DNA of 45,037 nucleotides from RGIG3513 sp045658985 (GTDB taxonomy: Bacteria; Bacillota; Clostridia; Oscillospirales; Butyricicoccaceae): NCBI GenBank assembly GCA_045658985.1, contig JAZOWC010000049.1:1-45037 (forward strand), written 5' to 3'. The stretch's first letter is position 1, and every line of letters starts with the position of its first letter. The translations under genes and the position numbers were made by a program. Of the stretch, positions 23,723 to 32,855 are shown in pieces. Under the pieces are notes generated by a model. That model did not search any database. It was not told the DNA's origin and saw only the letters and a program-made list of their open reading frames with translations.

Positions 23723-25468
23723 ATGGATATATTCTCTATTGTAACCCTATGCGGCGGTCTGGCATTCTTCCTGTACGGTATGAACGAAATGTCCGCAGGC
23801 CTCAAAAAACTCTCGGGCGGCAAGCTTGAGCAGATCCTCAGAAAAATGACATCCACCCCCATCAAGGGTCTTATCCTCGGTGCGGGCATCACCATAGCAA
23901 TCCAGTCCTCTTCGGCTATGACCGTTATGCTGGTCGGCCTTGTCAACTCGGGTATACTTCACCTGTCACAGACGGTCGGCGTTATAATGGGCTCCAATAT
24001 AGGAACTACCCTTACCGCATGGATACTCTCCCTCAGCGGTATCGAGAGCGACAACCTGCTTCTCAAGTTCCTCAAGCCCAGCAACTTTGCTCCTATTTTT
24101 GCACTGATCGGTATATTGCTGATTATGGTTGCCAAGCGCAACAAGAACAAGGACATAGGCAATATCATGGTTGGCTTTGCCATACTGATGTTCGGTATGA
24201 ACCTTATGAGCGGTGCCGTTGAGCCTCTTGCCGATATGCCCGAGTTCCAGAGTATACTCACCGCATTCAAGAATCCCATCATCGGCGTTCTGGTCGGTGC
24301 CGTGTTTACCGGTATCATTCAGAGTTCGGCGGCTTCGGTGGGTATACTGCAGGCGCTGTCGCTGACCGGCGGTATCACCTTCGGTATGGCTATCCCCATC
24401 ATCATGGGTCAGAACATCGGTACCTGCGTCACCGCTGTTATCTCCAGCATCGGCGTTAACAAGAACGCCAAGCGCGTATCGGTCATACATATGAGCTTCA
24501 ATCTGATCGGTACGGCCGTGTGCATGATACTGTTCTACGGCATCGGAGCATTTTTGAATATGCCCTTTATGGAATCGGCTGTCAGCCCCTTCGGCATAGC
24601 TATCTCCCACAGTATATTCAACGTGTTTACCACAGTTATCCTGCTGCCTTTCAGCAAGCATCTTGTCAAGATCGCCGAAAAGGTCATCCCCAACAAGCAG
24701 GAGCAGGAGACCTACGCACTCATCGACGAGCGTCTGTTCAACACTCCCGCTATTGCGGTCTACGAGAGCAACAACGTTACTGTTGATATGTGTAAGCTGG
24801 CTCACAAGTCTATCGAGATGGGTCTGGATATCATTAACAAGTTCAATCCTCAGACAGCTGCCAAGATTCTGGAACTTGAGGATGAGATCGATAAGTATGA
24901 GGACAAACTCGGCACGTCTATGGTCAAGCTGTCCAGCAAAGAACTGTCCGACGCCGACAGCCGTCAGGTCTCCAAGATCCTCCATACCATTGGCGAGTTT
25001 GAGCGACTCAGCGACCATGCGGTCAACCTCGTCGGTGTCGCAGAGGAGATGCACGACAAGAATATCCGCTTCTCCGAGGCGGCAAAGGGTGAACTCGCTG
25101 TGGCAACCGCCGCTATCACCGAGATACTCAATATGACTACCCGTGCATTCGAGACAAATGACGTAGCGCTGGCAAGCAAGGTCGAGCCTCTGGAGCAGGT
25201 CATCGACGATATCATCGCCGAGATCAAGATGCGTCATATCAACCGTCTGCAGACCGGTGAATGCACCATTGAGCTGGGATTCGTGCTCAGCGATCTGCTC
25301 AATAACTTTGAGCGTGTATCCGACCATTGCTCCAACATAGCTGTTGCAATGATCGAGGTACAGCACGACAGCTTCAAGACCCATGAATATCTCCATGAGG
25401 TCAAGAGCAGCAACGACAGAGCGTTCAACGAAGACTTCGAGTTCTTCAGCAAAAAATACGCTATGTAA
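23723..25468 (+). CDS. Na/Pi cotransporter family protein with PhoU-like domain
   Basis: A 581-residue protein in two parts. Residues 1-330 form the membrane domain with the duplicated QSSS-type motifs of the NptA/SLC34-like family (IAIQSSSAMTVMLVG and GIIQSSAASVGILQ, near residues 58 and 198) and the paired GSNIGTT / GQNIGTC turns. Residues 350-581 form a soluble helical PhoU-like domain (DSRQVSKILHTIGEFERLSDHAVN and a second NNFERVSDHCSNIA copy). It should import phosphate, or possibly act as a regulator of phosphate balance. ATG follows AGGAG by 6 bases. A strong terminator closes the operon. Confidence 0.92.
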   Translation: MDIFSIVTLCGGLAFFLYGMNEMSAGLKKLSGGKLEQILRKMTSTPIKGLILGAGITIAIQSSSAMTVMLVGLVNSGILHLSQTVGVIMGSNIGTTLTAWILSLSGIESDNLLLKFLKPSNFAPIFALIGILLIMVAKRNKNKDIGNIMVGFAILMFGMNLMSGAVEPLADMPEFQSILTAFKNPIIGVLVGAVFTGIIQSSAASVGILQALSLTGGITFGMAIPIIMGQNIGTCVTAVISSIGVNKNAKRVSVIHMSFNLIGTAVCMILFYGIGAFLNMPFMESAVSPFGIAISHSIFNVFTTVILLPFSKHLVKIAEKVIPNKQEQETYALIDERLFNTPAIAVYESNNVTVDMCKLAHKSIEMGLDIINKFNPQTAAKILELEDEIDKYEDKLGTSMVKLSSKELSDADSRQVSKILHTIGEFERLSDHAVNLVGVAEEMHDKNIRFSEAAKGELAVATAAITEILNMTTRAFETNDVALASKVEPLEQVIDDIIAEIKMRHINRLQTGECTIELGFVLSDLLNNFERVSDHCSNIAVAMIEVQHDSFKTHEYLHEVKSSNDRAFNEDFEFFSKKYAM

Positions 25469-25493
25469 GACCAAAAACTACCAATATTCTTCG

Positions 25494-25529
25494 AAAGTGT
25501 GCGCCGCAGATAAAGGCGCACACTTTTTT
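25494..25529 (+). terminator. Terminator after the Na/Pi cotransporter gene
   Basis: 12-bp stem AAAGTGTGCGCC / GGCGCACACTTT, 9-base loop, T run. Confidence 0.93.
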
Positions 25530-25561
25530 ATATTTTATATAACATCTTTTATATAATTTCC

Positions 25562-25590
25562 TTGTATATGTCTCTTGTTTTTGATATAAT
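25562..25590 (+). promoter_or_regulatory. Promoter of the recJ-rel operon
   Basis: TTGTAT (25562-25567), 17 bp, TATAAT (25585-25590), with TG before the -10. No terminator is evident until after 36.6 kb, so it may drive the whole recJ-to-flippase run. Confidence 0.75.
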
Positions 25591-25622
25591 AATTATCAAT
25601 AAAAATAAAATACGGAGTTTAT

Positions 25623-27704
25623 ATGAAAAAGAAAAGATGGATTATTTCCGAGCGCAACGATGTATGCGCTCAGGGTCTTTCTGCGTCTTTGAATATTCCC
25701 CGCTTGGCCGCGACGGTCATAACGGCCAGGGGAGTGGTGGACGCAGAGGGAGCCAAAGCCGCTCTTGACAGCAGTATCGCCAATATATCCGATCCTTTTT
25801 TGCTTCAGGATATGGACAAGGCGATCGCCGTCATTGAAGAGGCTATCCAAAATGGCGAACGCATAGCCGTCTACGGCGACTATGACGTTGACGGAGTCAC
25901 AGCCACCTGCATTATGATCCGCTACCTCCGCTCCCGCGGAGCCGACTGTACCTACTACATACCCGACAGACTCGGCGAGGGTTACGGTCTTAATCTGCAG
26001 GCTATCAAGACCCTGTATGATGACGGATGCAGACTGCTTATTACTGTCGATTCGGGTATTACGGCAGTTGAGGAGGCAGAATATGCCGCCTCTATCGGTC
26101 TCAAGCTGATCATTACCGATCATCACGAGTGCAAAGAGATCCTTCCCGCCGCCTGCGCAGTGGTCAATCCTCGCAGAGAGGGAAGTCAATATCCTTTCAA
26201 AGAGCTTGCGGGCGTTGGTGTAGCCTTCAAGCTGATTTGTGCTATGGAAAAGGATACTCCCGTGGAGGATATGCTTGAGCGTTATGCAGACGTTGTTGCG
26301 GTAGGTACTATTGCCGACGTTATGCCCCTGCGTGAAGAAAACCGCACAATCGTATCCTACGGTCTCAAAAAGCTGCCCTATACCAAAAATCTCGGCCTCC
26401 GTGCCCTGATGAGCAAGCTCGGTCTTGACAGCAAGCCTATCACCGCCAATTCGGTCAGCTTTGTTATGGCGCCCCGTATCAACGCGGCAGGCAGACTGGG
26501 CGTTGCTTCCAGCGCTGCACGGATGTTTTTGACCGATGACTGGAGCGAGGCGGCATCTCTTGCCGATCAGCTTTGCGAGCTCAACCGCATCAGGCAGGAA
26601 GAAGAAAACGGCATCTTTACCGAAATCACCGAGCACCTCAAAGACCATCCCGAGCTCACCCGCAAAAAGATCCTTGTGCTCTGGGGCGAGGATTGGCATA
26701 ACGGAGTTATCGGCATAGTATCCTCCCGTCTGTCTGACAGATACGGTATGCCCTGCATACTCATATCACTCACAGGTGACAGCGGCAAGGGCTCGGGCCG
26801 AAGCATCAAGGGCTTTAATCTCTATGCCGCACTGGAAAAGAACGCACACCTGCTGGAGAAATACGGCGGACACGAGCTTGCTGTTGGTCTCAGCCTTGAC
26901 AGAAGCAATCTGGAGCAGCTTCGCGACGCTCTGGAGAAGTATGCGGATGAGTCCTCCGATGCATCCGATACTGCACCCTATATCAACGTTGACTGCGTTG
27001 TATCGCCTCAGGAACTTACCGTTGCAGAGGTGCAGGGATTGAGCGTTCTTGAGCCTTTTGGTATGGGCAATTCTCAGCCCGTGTTTGCTATGACCGGTAT
27101 GCGCGTGGAGGAGATCACACCTATCAGCCACGAACGGCATATAAAGCTGCTCCTCAGCAAGAACGGTATGTTCTTCTACAGCTTTGTGTTCGGCATGGGT
27201 ATGAAGAGCTGCCCCTTCGTCAAGGACGACCTGCTTGATATTGTATTCTCTGCGGAGATAAACAGCTACCGCGGCAGAAACAGCGTTCAGCTGGTCATCA
27301 AGGACCTGAAGTGGTCGGAGAGGGAAGAAACCTTTGATGCCGATTCCTTTGCGGCATATCTGGAGTTTGCCGCAAACAGAAACATCAGCTGTGAGATGGC
27401 GGCTCACCTCAGCCCCACCAAGAACGAGCTGGTAGCCGTATTCAGACATATCAAAGCCAATGCCGAAAACGGTACGCTGATGGACGGCGCCCGTTCCATC
27501 TACCGCAAGATCAGATATGAATCCAACAACAGCCTGAGTCTCGGCAGATTCCTGGTATGTATGGATATATTCTCCGAGTTTTCTATTTTTAACTATAACC
27601 TGCTTGATGATGATATTCACATCAACATTCTCAATTATTCGGGCAAAGCCGATATAAACGGCTCTGTAGCACTCAAGAGACTTACAGAGCTCAGACAGAG
27701 GTAA
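25623..27704 (+). CDS. recJ: Single-stranded-DNA-specific exonuclease RecJ
   Basis: RecJ degrades single-stranded DNA 5'-to-3' in recombination and mismatch repair. The 693-residue product has the DHH-family motif I in VYGDYDVDGVTATC (near residue 82), the signature DHHECK (near residue 163) and the DHHA1-domain stretch GSGKGSGRSIKGFNL (near residue 390), followed by an OB-fold segment. There is an extra C-terminal part of about 120 residues, as in many Firmicute RecJ proteins. A GGAG site precedes the ATG. It is the first gene of a long same-strand run, 5 bp ahead of rel, a pairing common in Clostridia. Confidence 0.95.
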   Translation: MKKKRWIISERNDVCAQGLSASLNIPRLAATVITARGVVDAEGAKAALDSSIANISDPFLLQDMDKAIAVIEEAIQNGERIAVYGDYDVDGVTATCIMIRYLRSRGADCTYYIPDRLGEGYGLNLQAIKTLYDDGCRLLITVDSGITAVEEAEYAASIGLKLIITDHHECKEILPAACAVVNPRREGSQYPFKELAGVGVAFKLICAMEKDTPVEDMLERYADVVAVGTIADVMPLREENRTIVSYGLKKLPYTKNLGLRALMSKLGLDSKPITANSVSFVMAPRINAAGRLGVASSAARMFLTDDWSEAASLADQLCELNRIRQEEENGIFTEITEHLKDHPELTRKKILVLWGEDWHNGVIGIVSSRLSDRYGMPCILISLTGDSGKGSGRSIKGFNLYAALEKNAHLLEKYGGHELAVGLSLDRSNLEQLRDALEKYADESSDASDTAPYINVDCVVSPQELTVAEVQGLSVLEPFGMGNSQPVFAMTGMRVEEITPISHERHIKLLLSKNGMFFYSFVFGMGMKSCPFVKDDLLDIVFSAEINSYRGRNSVQLVIKDLKWSEREETFDADSFAAYLEFAANRNISCEMAAHLSPTKNELVAVFRHIKANAENGTLMDGARSIYRKIRYESNNSLSLGRFLVCMDIFSEFSIFNYNLLDDDIHINILNYSGKADINGSVALKRLTELRQR

Positions 27705-27709
27705 AACCT

Positions 27710-29902
27710 ATGAACGACGCTGACATTATCAAAGCGACGGAACAAAAAATCGAGCAGATCTGCGCGTCTGAGACTCCCGCCAATGCGGAGAATATCAGGC
27801 GTGCTTATCGCTATGCCCGTACCCTCCATGAGGGACAGTACCGCAAGAGCGGTGAGCCGTACATTATTCATCCCGTAGAGACTGCGTATATACTCTCTCA
27901 GCTTGGTATGGATCCCGAGGCTATCGAGGCAGGTCTGCTTCATGACTGTATAGAGGACACCGCAGTAACCTACAACGACGTCAAAAAAGAGTTCGGTGAC
28001 TCGGTCGCCCTGCTCGTTGACGGCGTTACCAAACTGGGTCACATCGTGTACAGCAGCCGCGAAGAAGAGCAGATGGAAGATCTGCGCAAAATGTTCCTGG
28101 CAATGGCCAAAGACATCCGTGTCATTATAATCAAGCTTGCCGACCGACTGCACAATATGCGCACCAACCAGTACTGGAACCCCCGCAAACGCAGCGAAAA
28201 GGCTCTTGAGACTATGGAGATATACGCGCCTTTGGCTCACCGTCTCGGTATGCAGACCATTAAAACAGAGCTTGAGGACATCTCCCTGCAGATACTTGAT
28301 CCCGTTGGATACGGTGAGATCACCGAGTTCCTCACAAGCAAGAAGGTCGTGCTTCACGAGTTCCTCAAATCCATCGAGCGAACTATCGCAGAGCGCCTAA
28401 AAAGCGTAGGAATTGAGTTTGAGATCAAATCCAGAGTCAAGCATATATACAGCATCTATCGCAAGGTATACGGTCAGAATCTCAATTTTGACGAGATATA
28501 CGACATCTGCGCCACACGTGTTATCGTAGACGATATCCACGACTGTTACAACGTGCTGGGCGTTATCCATGAACTGTTCAGGCTTGTTCCCGGCAGGTTC
28601 AAGGACTATATCAGCACCCCCAAGCCCAACGGCTATCAGTCCCTGCATACCTCTGTCATAGGCAACGACGGCGTACCCATCGAGGTGCAGATCCGCACAA
28701 AGCAGATGGATCAGATGGCTGAGTACGGCATCGCCGCCCACTGGAAATACAAGGACGGTCTCCGCGGTCAGCAGAACGAGGAGGCATTTGCCTGGGTGCG
28801 TCAGCTGCTTGAGAATCAGCAGGACAGCGACGCAGAGGATTTTATCAAGAACATCAAGGTCGAGATGTTCTCCGATGAGGTGTTCGTCTTTACCCCCAAA
28901 GGCGACGTTATTTCACTGCCCAACGGTGCTACACCCATAGATTTTGCATATGCAATACATTCTCAGGTCGGCAACCGAATGACCGGCGCAAAGGTCAACG
29001 GCAGGATTGTTACCATAGACTACGCCCTCAAAAACGGTGATGTGGTCGACGTTATTACCTCCTCCTCGTCCACCGGCCCCAAGCGTGACTGGATGCAGAT
29101 CGTCAAGACCTCCTCCGCACGCACAAAGATGAAACAGTGGTTCAAGAAAGAACGCCGCGAGGAGAATATCGAAACCGGCAGAACAGAGCTTGAGCGCGAA
29201 CTGAGAGTGGGACTTCTGTGGGATACTTTCAACCAGAAGGAGTTCCAGACAGTCCTGCTCAGGCGGTTTGATTTCCCCAGCTTGGATGAACTTTATGCCT
29301 CCATCGGTTATGGCGGAATCGCAATGTCCCGCATTATCGCCAGAGTCCGCGAAGAACACAACAAGCAGCAGAAGCTGAAAGAAAACCCCGCGGCGCAGAT
29401 AATCAAGAAGGAGAGCAAGAGAACCTCCAACAGCGGCGTTATTGTGGAAGGTCTGGACAACTGTCTGGTCAAGTTCTCCAAGTGCTGCTGCCCCATTCCC
29501 GGTGATGACATTATCGGATTTGTTACCCGCGGCTATGGCGTATCGGTACACCGCAAGGACTGCGGCAACGTCCGTGCCTCGCTCAACAAAGATTCCGAAT
29601 ACGGCAGGTGGATCAAGACCGAGTGGGATGACGATGCAGGCCGCAAAAATTACAGCATAGCCATGCGTATTACTGCAAAAACCCGTACGGGTGTGCTTGC
29701 GGATATAGTCACGGTTATCAGTAATATGAAGATCGGCGTCACCGAGCTCAACGCGAGAGACACCGCAGACGGACAGACACATATTTTCCTGACCGCACTT
29801 GTAAACGGCAGGGATCAGCTGTCTTTGCTTATGCAGCGTATCCGCAAGAGCGCAGGAGTATATGACGTCACAAGATGTATAGAAGGAAAAGAGGAGAGCT
29901 GA
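27710..29902 (+). CDS. rel: Bifunctional (p)ppGpp synthetase/hydrolase
   Basis: The 730-residue RSH protein controls the stringent response. The N-terminal HD hydrolase site is complete (H54 in HPVE; H78-D79 and E82-D83 in HDCIEDT; LADRLHNMRT), so the hydrolase should be active. The synthetase domain is at about residues 240-350 (YDICATRVIVDD, KDYISTPKPNGYQSLH). It is followed by TGS (DEVFVFTPKGDVISLPNGAT, near residue 390), a zinc-finger-like segment with CCCPIPGD, and a C-terminal ACT domain. This is the full long form. The dtd gene starts 3 bp after the stop, as in many Firmicutes. Confidence 0.97.
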   Translation: MNDADIIKATEQKIEQICASETPANAENIRRAYRYARTLHEGQYRKSGEPYIIHPVETAYILSQLGMDPEAIEAGLLHDCIEDTAVTYNDVKKEFGDSVALLVDGVTKLGHIVYSSREEEQMEDLRKMFLAMAKDIRVIIIKLADRLHNMRTNQYWNPRKRSEKALETMEIYAPLAHRLGMQTIKTELEDISLQILDPVGYGEITEFLTSKKVVLHEFLKSIERTIAERLKSVGIEFEIKSRVKHIYSIYRKVYGQNLNFDEIYDICATRVIVDDIHDCYNVLGVIHELFRLVPGRFKDYISTPKPNGYQSLHTSVIGNDGVPIEVQIRTKQMDQMAEYGIAAHWKYKDGLRGQQNEEAFAWVRQLLENQQDSDAEDFIKNIKVEMFSDEVFVFTPKGDVISLPNGATPIDFAYAIHSQVGNRMTGAKVNGRIVTIDYALKNGDVVDVITSSSSTGPKRDWMQIVKTSSARTKMKQWFKKERREENIETGRTELERELRVGLLWDTFNQKEFQTVLLRRFDFPSLDELYASIGYGGIAMSRIIARVREEHNKQQKLKENPAAQIIKKESKRTSNSGVIVEGLDNCLVKFSKCCCPIPGDDIIGFVTRGYGVSVHRKDCGNVRASLNKDSEYGRWIKTEWDDDAGRKNYSIAMRITAKTRTGVLADIVTVISNMKIGVTELNARDTADGQTHIFLTALVNGRDQLSLLMQRIRKSAGVYDVTRCIEGKEES

Positions 29903-29905
29903 TTT

Positions 29906-30361
29906 ATGAGAGCTGTTCTTTCGAGAGTTAGCAGAGCATCCATTACAATAGACGGCGAGTTTGGAGGAAGCATTGAAAAAGGCTTTCTTGTACTTCTGGG
30001 CATAGGCTCGGAGGACAAAGAGAGCGACGCTGTATATCTTGCAAAAAAATGCGCAGAAATGCGCATTTTTGAAGATGAAAACGAAAAGATGAATCTCGGA
30101 CTGTCCGACGTGGGCGGCGGAATGATGGTTGTGTCAAACTTCACCCTCTACGGCGAGTGCGCCAAGGGCAGACGGCCCGACTTTTTCTCGGCGGCGCGTC
30201 CCAACGTGGCAATACCTCTGTACGAGCTGTTTTTGAGTGAGCTCAAAAAGTACGGGATCACACCTGTTACCGGAAAGTTCGGTGCAGATATGAAGATCGA
30301 CCATGTCAATGACGGCCCCGTCACACTGATACTGGATACCGAGCGTATGCTCAAAAAGTGA
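29906..30361 (+). CDS. dtd: D-aminoacyl-tRNA deacylase
   Basis: Dtd frees tRNA mischarged with D-amino acids or glycine. The 151-residue product begins MRAVLSRVSRASITIDG and carries both active-site motifs: VSNFTLYG (family SQFTL, here with Asn for Gln) and the Gly-cisPro motif NDGPVT near the C-terminus. Length is standard. It is tightly packed between rel and the MBL hydrolase. Interestingly, the window also holds three alanine racemase genes, the source of D-alanine that such an enzyme guards against, but they are far away and there is no sign of a direct link. Confidence 0.96.
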   Translation: MRAVLSRVSRASITIDGEFGGSIEKGFLVLLGIGSEDKESDAVYLAKKCAEMRIFEDENEKMNLGLSDVGGGMMVVSNFTLYGECAKGRRPDFFSAARPNVAIPLYELFLSELKKYGITPVTGKFGADMKIDHVNDGPVTLILDTERMLKK

Positions 30362-30370
30362 GGCAATACA

Positions 30371-30994
30371 ATGAAGATCAAAACAGTTGTAGTAGGACTG
30401 CTTTATACCAATTGCTATATTATTGAGGACGAAGTCAGCGGCAAATGCGCCGTTATCGATCCAGGCGGAGCATATGAGCGTATTTTTGAGGCGCTGGACG
30501 GCAAAAAGCCTGAGTATATAATCCTCACACACGGTCATTTTGACCATCTGCTTGCTGCTGCCAGACTGCAGAGAGAGACTGGGGCCAAGGTTCTTGTACA
30601 CAAGAATGACGAGCCTATGCTCAAGGAACGTTATGTCAAAAATACCGGCTATCACAGAGGCAACTACGATGCGGCTACCGCAGACGGATATCTGGAGGAT
30701 GGAATGATCATTGAGCTGGGTCAGCTCAAGCTGAAAGTCCTCAACACTCCCGGCCATTCCAAGGGCTCCTGCATCATCATCTGCAATGACTGCATATTCT
30801 CAGGAGATACTCTGTTTTATGAGAGCTGGGGCAGATGCGATCTTGACGGGGGAGACGACAACGAGATGCTTCAGTCCCTCCGCAGAATTGGCAAGCTTGA
30901 GGGAGAATATACCATCTATCCCGGCCACGGAGAGAGCACCCTCCTCAGCCACGAGCGTCAGTATAATTACCTGATGCGCGCCGCAATATTATGA
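30371..30994 (+). CDS. MBL-fold metallohydrolase, glyoxalase II-like
   Basis: A 207-residue metallo-beta-lactamase-fold protein with the metal motif THGHFDHL (near residue 55), TPGHSKGSC (near residue 125), FSGDTLF (near residue 142) and PGHGEST (near residue 184). This is the short hydroxyacylglutathione-hydrolase-like group of Firmicutes. These bacteria often lack glutathione, so the thioester substrate is unknown. The position after dtd and before hemZ is conserved in Clostridia as I recall. It ends in a 4-bp ATGA overlap with hemZ, indicating translational coupling. Confidence 0.9.
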   Translation: MKIKTVVVGLLYTNCYIIEDEVSGKCAVIDPGGAYERIFEALDGKKPEYIILTHGHFDHLLAAARLQRETGAKVLVHKNDEPMLKERYVKNTGYHRGNYDAATADGYLEDGMIIELGQLKLKVLNTPGHSKGSCIIICNDCIFSGDTLFYESWGRCDLDGGDDNEMLQSLRRIGKLEGEYTIYPGHGESTLLSHERQYNYLMRAAIL

Positions 30995-32424
30995 AATACC
31001 GTATAGAAGGTCACGACCGCCTTACCGCCGTACTGGATATGCTTATCGCACTTTTGCCTGACGAGAAGCATATTCCCGACGACGGAGAGGGCGGTGATAT
31101 ATGTATAAGCACCCTTATTGTGACAGGCGGTGAGATTACAGCGTCCGCAAGAGTTACAGTAGGGGAGCGCACCACTGTAGGCGAGTGCAGAGAGCGGGCA
31201 CAAATCGGCGAAGAGGGCAAGCGTGTTATGAGCTATGCCGTCAAGACGGCACTCTACCATGCTCTGCTTCCTCATCTTGAGGAGCCTCCCGCATGGGGGT
31301 CGCTGACCGGAGTCAAGCCTGCCAAGCCTGCCCGCGTATTTATGCAGCAGGGGAATGACGGCAATGCCACCGAAAAATGGCTGGAGGACAAATATTTTGT
31401 CTCGCCGTCCCGCGCAAAACTCTGTGTGGCGGCGGCCGAGGCGGCACTGGAGACCGAAAACTCCCTGACGAGCGACGAGGTGCAGCTGTACGCAGGCATC
31501 CCGTTTTGTCCCTCCAAGTGCGCCTATTGCTCCTTTGTGAGCAACGATATGGTGCGCTGGGGTCATCTCATTGAGCCGTACCATCAGTCGCTTCTTGATG
31601 AGGTGGAGGCCGCGGGCAGAATGCTGTCCCGAGAGGGCAGACGCATAGGCTCGGTGTATATAGGCGGAGGAACACCCACTACGCTGACCGCCCCCCAGCT
31701 TGACAGCCTGATCAGATCTATCAGATCGAGCTTTGACTTGAGCGCGTGCAGAGAGTTCACTGTAGAGGCAGGCAGACCCGAGACTATATCTCACGATAAG
31801 CTCAAGGTTCTCTCGGACAACAATATCAGCCGCATCAGCATCAATCCTCAGACTATGAATGACACCGTACTGCAGAACGTGGGCAGAAAGCACACCGTAG
31901 CCGACATAGTCAATGCCTACAATATGGCCCGCAGCATCGGTGATTTTGTGATCAATATGGATCTTATCGCAGGACTCCCCGGTGATGACGGTGACAGCCT
32001 GCTCAACAGTGTCAGACGTGTGGTGGAACTCGCTCCCGAGAATATTACCGTACATTGTCTGGCAAAGAAGAAGGGTTCGCCCATGCGGTTCGGCAAACGT
32101 GGAGAGCTGACCCAGGCTGAACTCGATGCCTGCTATGAGGTTCTTGCGGCAGCGGGATATGTGCCGTATTATCTGTACAGACAAAAATATTCGGCAGGCG
32201 GACTCGAAAATATAGGTTTTTGCAAAAACGACAAAAAATCCCACTACAATATATGTATGATGGAAGAAATCGGAGATGTTGTTGCGTTGGGCGCAGGCGG
32301 CATAACCAAGCTTTGTTCCGAGCAGGGACAGAAGATCGTCCGCGTGTGCAATCCCAAATATCCTATCGAGTACATCGACAGGAGCGACAGCATAGTACAA
32401 AAGAAACTGGAAATCAAACTGTAA
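30991..32424 (+). CDS. hemZ: HemZ-type radical SAM coproporphyrinogen dehydrogenase
   Basis: A 477-residue radical SAM protein. The iron-sulfur cluster motif is CPSKCAYCSF (C-x3-C-x2-C, near residue 173), followed by YIGGGTPTTL and INPQTMND, both typical of the HemN/HemZ/HemW group. The about 165-residue N-terminal extension before the cluster is characteristic of HemZ. The family is named for oxygen-independent conversion of coproporphyrinogen III, but no other heme gene is in the window and activity of clostridial members is not well proven. Starts by overlap with the MBL gene. Confidence 0.88.
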   Translation: MKYRIEGHDRLTAVLDMLIALLPDEKHIPDDGEGGDICISTLIVTGGEITASARVTVGERTTVGECRERAQIGEEGKRVMSYAVKTALYHALLPHLEEPPAWGSLTGVKPAKPARVFMQQGNDGNATEKWLEDKYFVSPSRAKLCVAAAEAALETENSLTSDEVQLYAGIPFCPSKCAYCSFVSNDMVRWGHLIEPYHQSLLDEVEAAGRMLSREGRRIGSVYIGGGTPTTLTAPQLDSLIRSIRSSFDLSACREFTVEAGRPETISHDKLKVLSDNNISRISINPQTMNDTVLQNVGRKHTVADIVNAYNMARSIGDFVINMDLIAGLPGDDGDSLLNSVRRVVELAPENITVHCLAKKKGSPMRFGKRGELTQAELDACYEVLAAAGYVPYYLYRQKYSAGGLENIGFCKNDKKSHYNICMMEEIGDVVALGAGGITKLCSEQGQKIVRVCNPKYPIEYIDRSDSIVQKKLEIKL

Positions 32425-32444
32425 CGACGAAAGGAGAGCAGTCA

Positions 32445-32837
32445 ATGGACGCAAAGGTAAAAGAGGTACTGGAAAGAGTAAAAATAACGGCCTGTGCGGC
32501 GAGCAAAGCTGCGGAGAATGCCGCCAGCGTTGCCACGAAAAAAGCGGGAGAGGCACTGGAGACGACCAAGCTGACCCTGATCAACTTTGATCTCAACACA
32601 GATATCGAAATGCTGTACAGAGAAATCGGCCGTCTGGTATATCTCACTCACGAGGGCGAAGAGATCGACCCCGAATGCATTACAGACAAGATTGCTCTTA
32701 TTGACGAGAAATTTGCCAAAATCGAGGCAAACAAGAAGCAGATTGCATATCGCAGGACTGTAGCGGTATGTCCCGAATGCGGCAAGGAATGCAAAAAAGA
32801 GGACGCATTCTGCTCGGCATGCGGAAACAAGTTCTGA
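32445..32837 (+). CDS. Small helical protein with C-terminal zinc ribbon
   Basis: A 130-residue protein. Residues 1-95 are alanine- and lysine-rich and strongly helical, possibly coiled coil (CAASKAAENAASVATKKAGE, later IDEKFAKIEANKKQIAYRR). The last 25 residues are a double CxxC zinc ribbon (VCPECGKECKK and FCSACGNKF). No catalytic motif is seen; the function is unknown. The start at 32445 has AAGGAG upstream and lies after the hemZ stop; an in-frame extension back to 32220 would overlap hemZ and is rejected. It is part of the recJ-to-flippase run. Confidence 0.82.
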   Translation: MDAKVKEVLERVKITACAASKAAENAASVATKKAGEALETTKLTLINFDLNTDIEMLYREIGRLVYLTHEGEEIDPECITDKIALIDEKFAKIEANKKQIAYRRTVAVCPECGKECKKEDAFCSACGNKF

Positions 32838-32855
32838 TTATATTTTTGAGGTGAT

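Noticed and set aside
23966..25474. Minus-strand open frame over the Na/Pi cotransporter
   Set aside because: Same codon-bias artefact; no initiation signals.
30967..32556. Minus-strand open frame over hemZ (529 codons)
   Set aside because: Radical SAM motifs are on the plus strand; the antisense product is without motifs.
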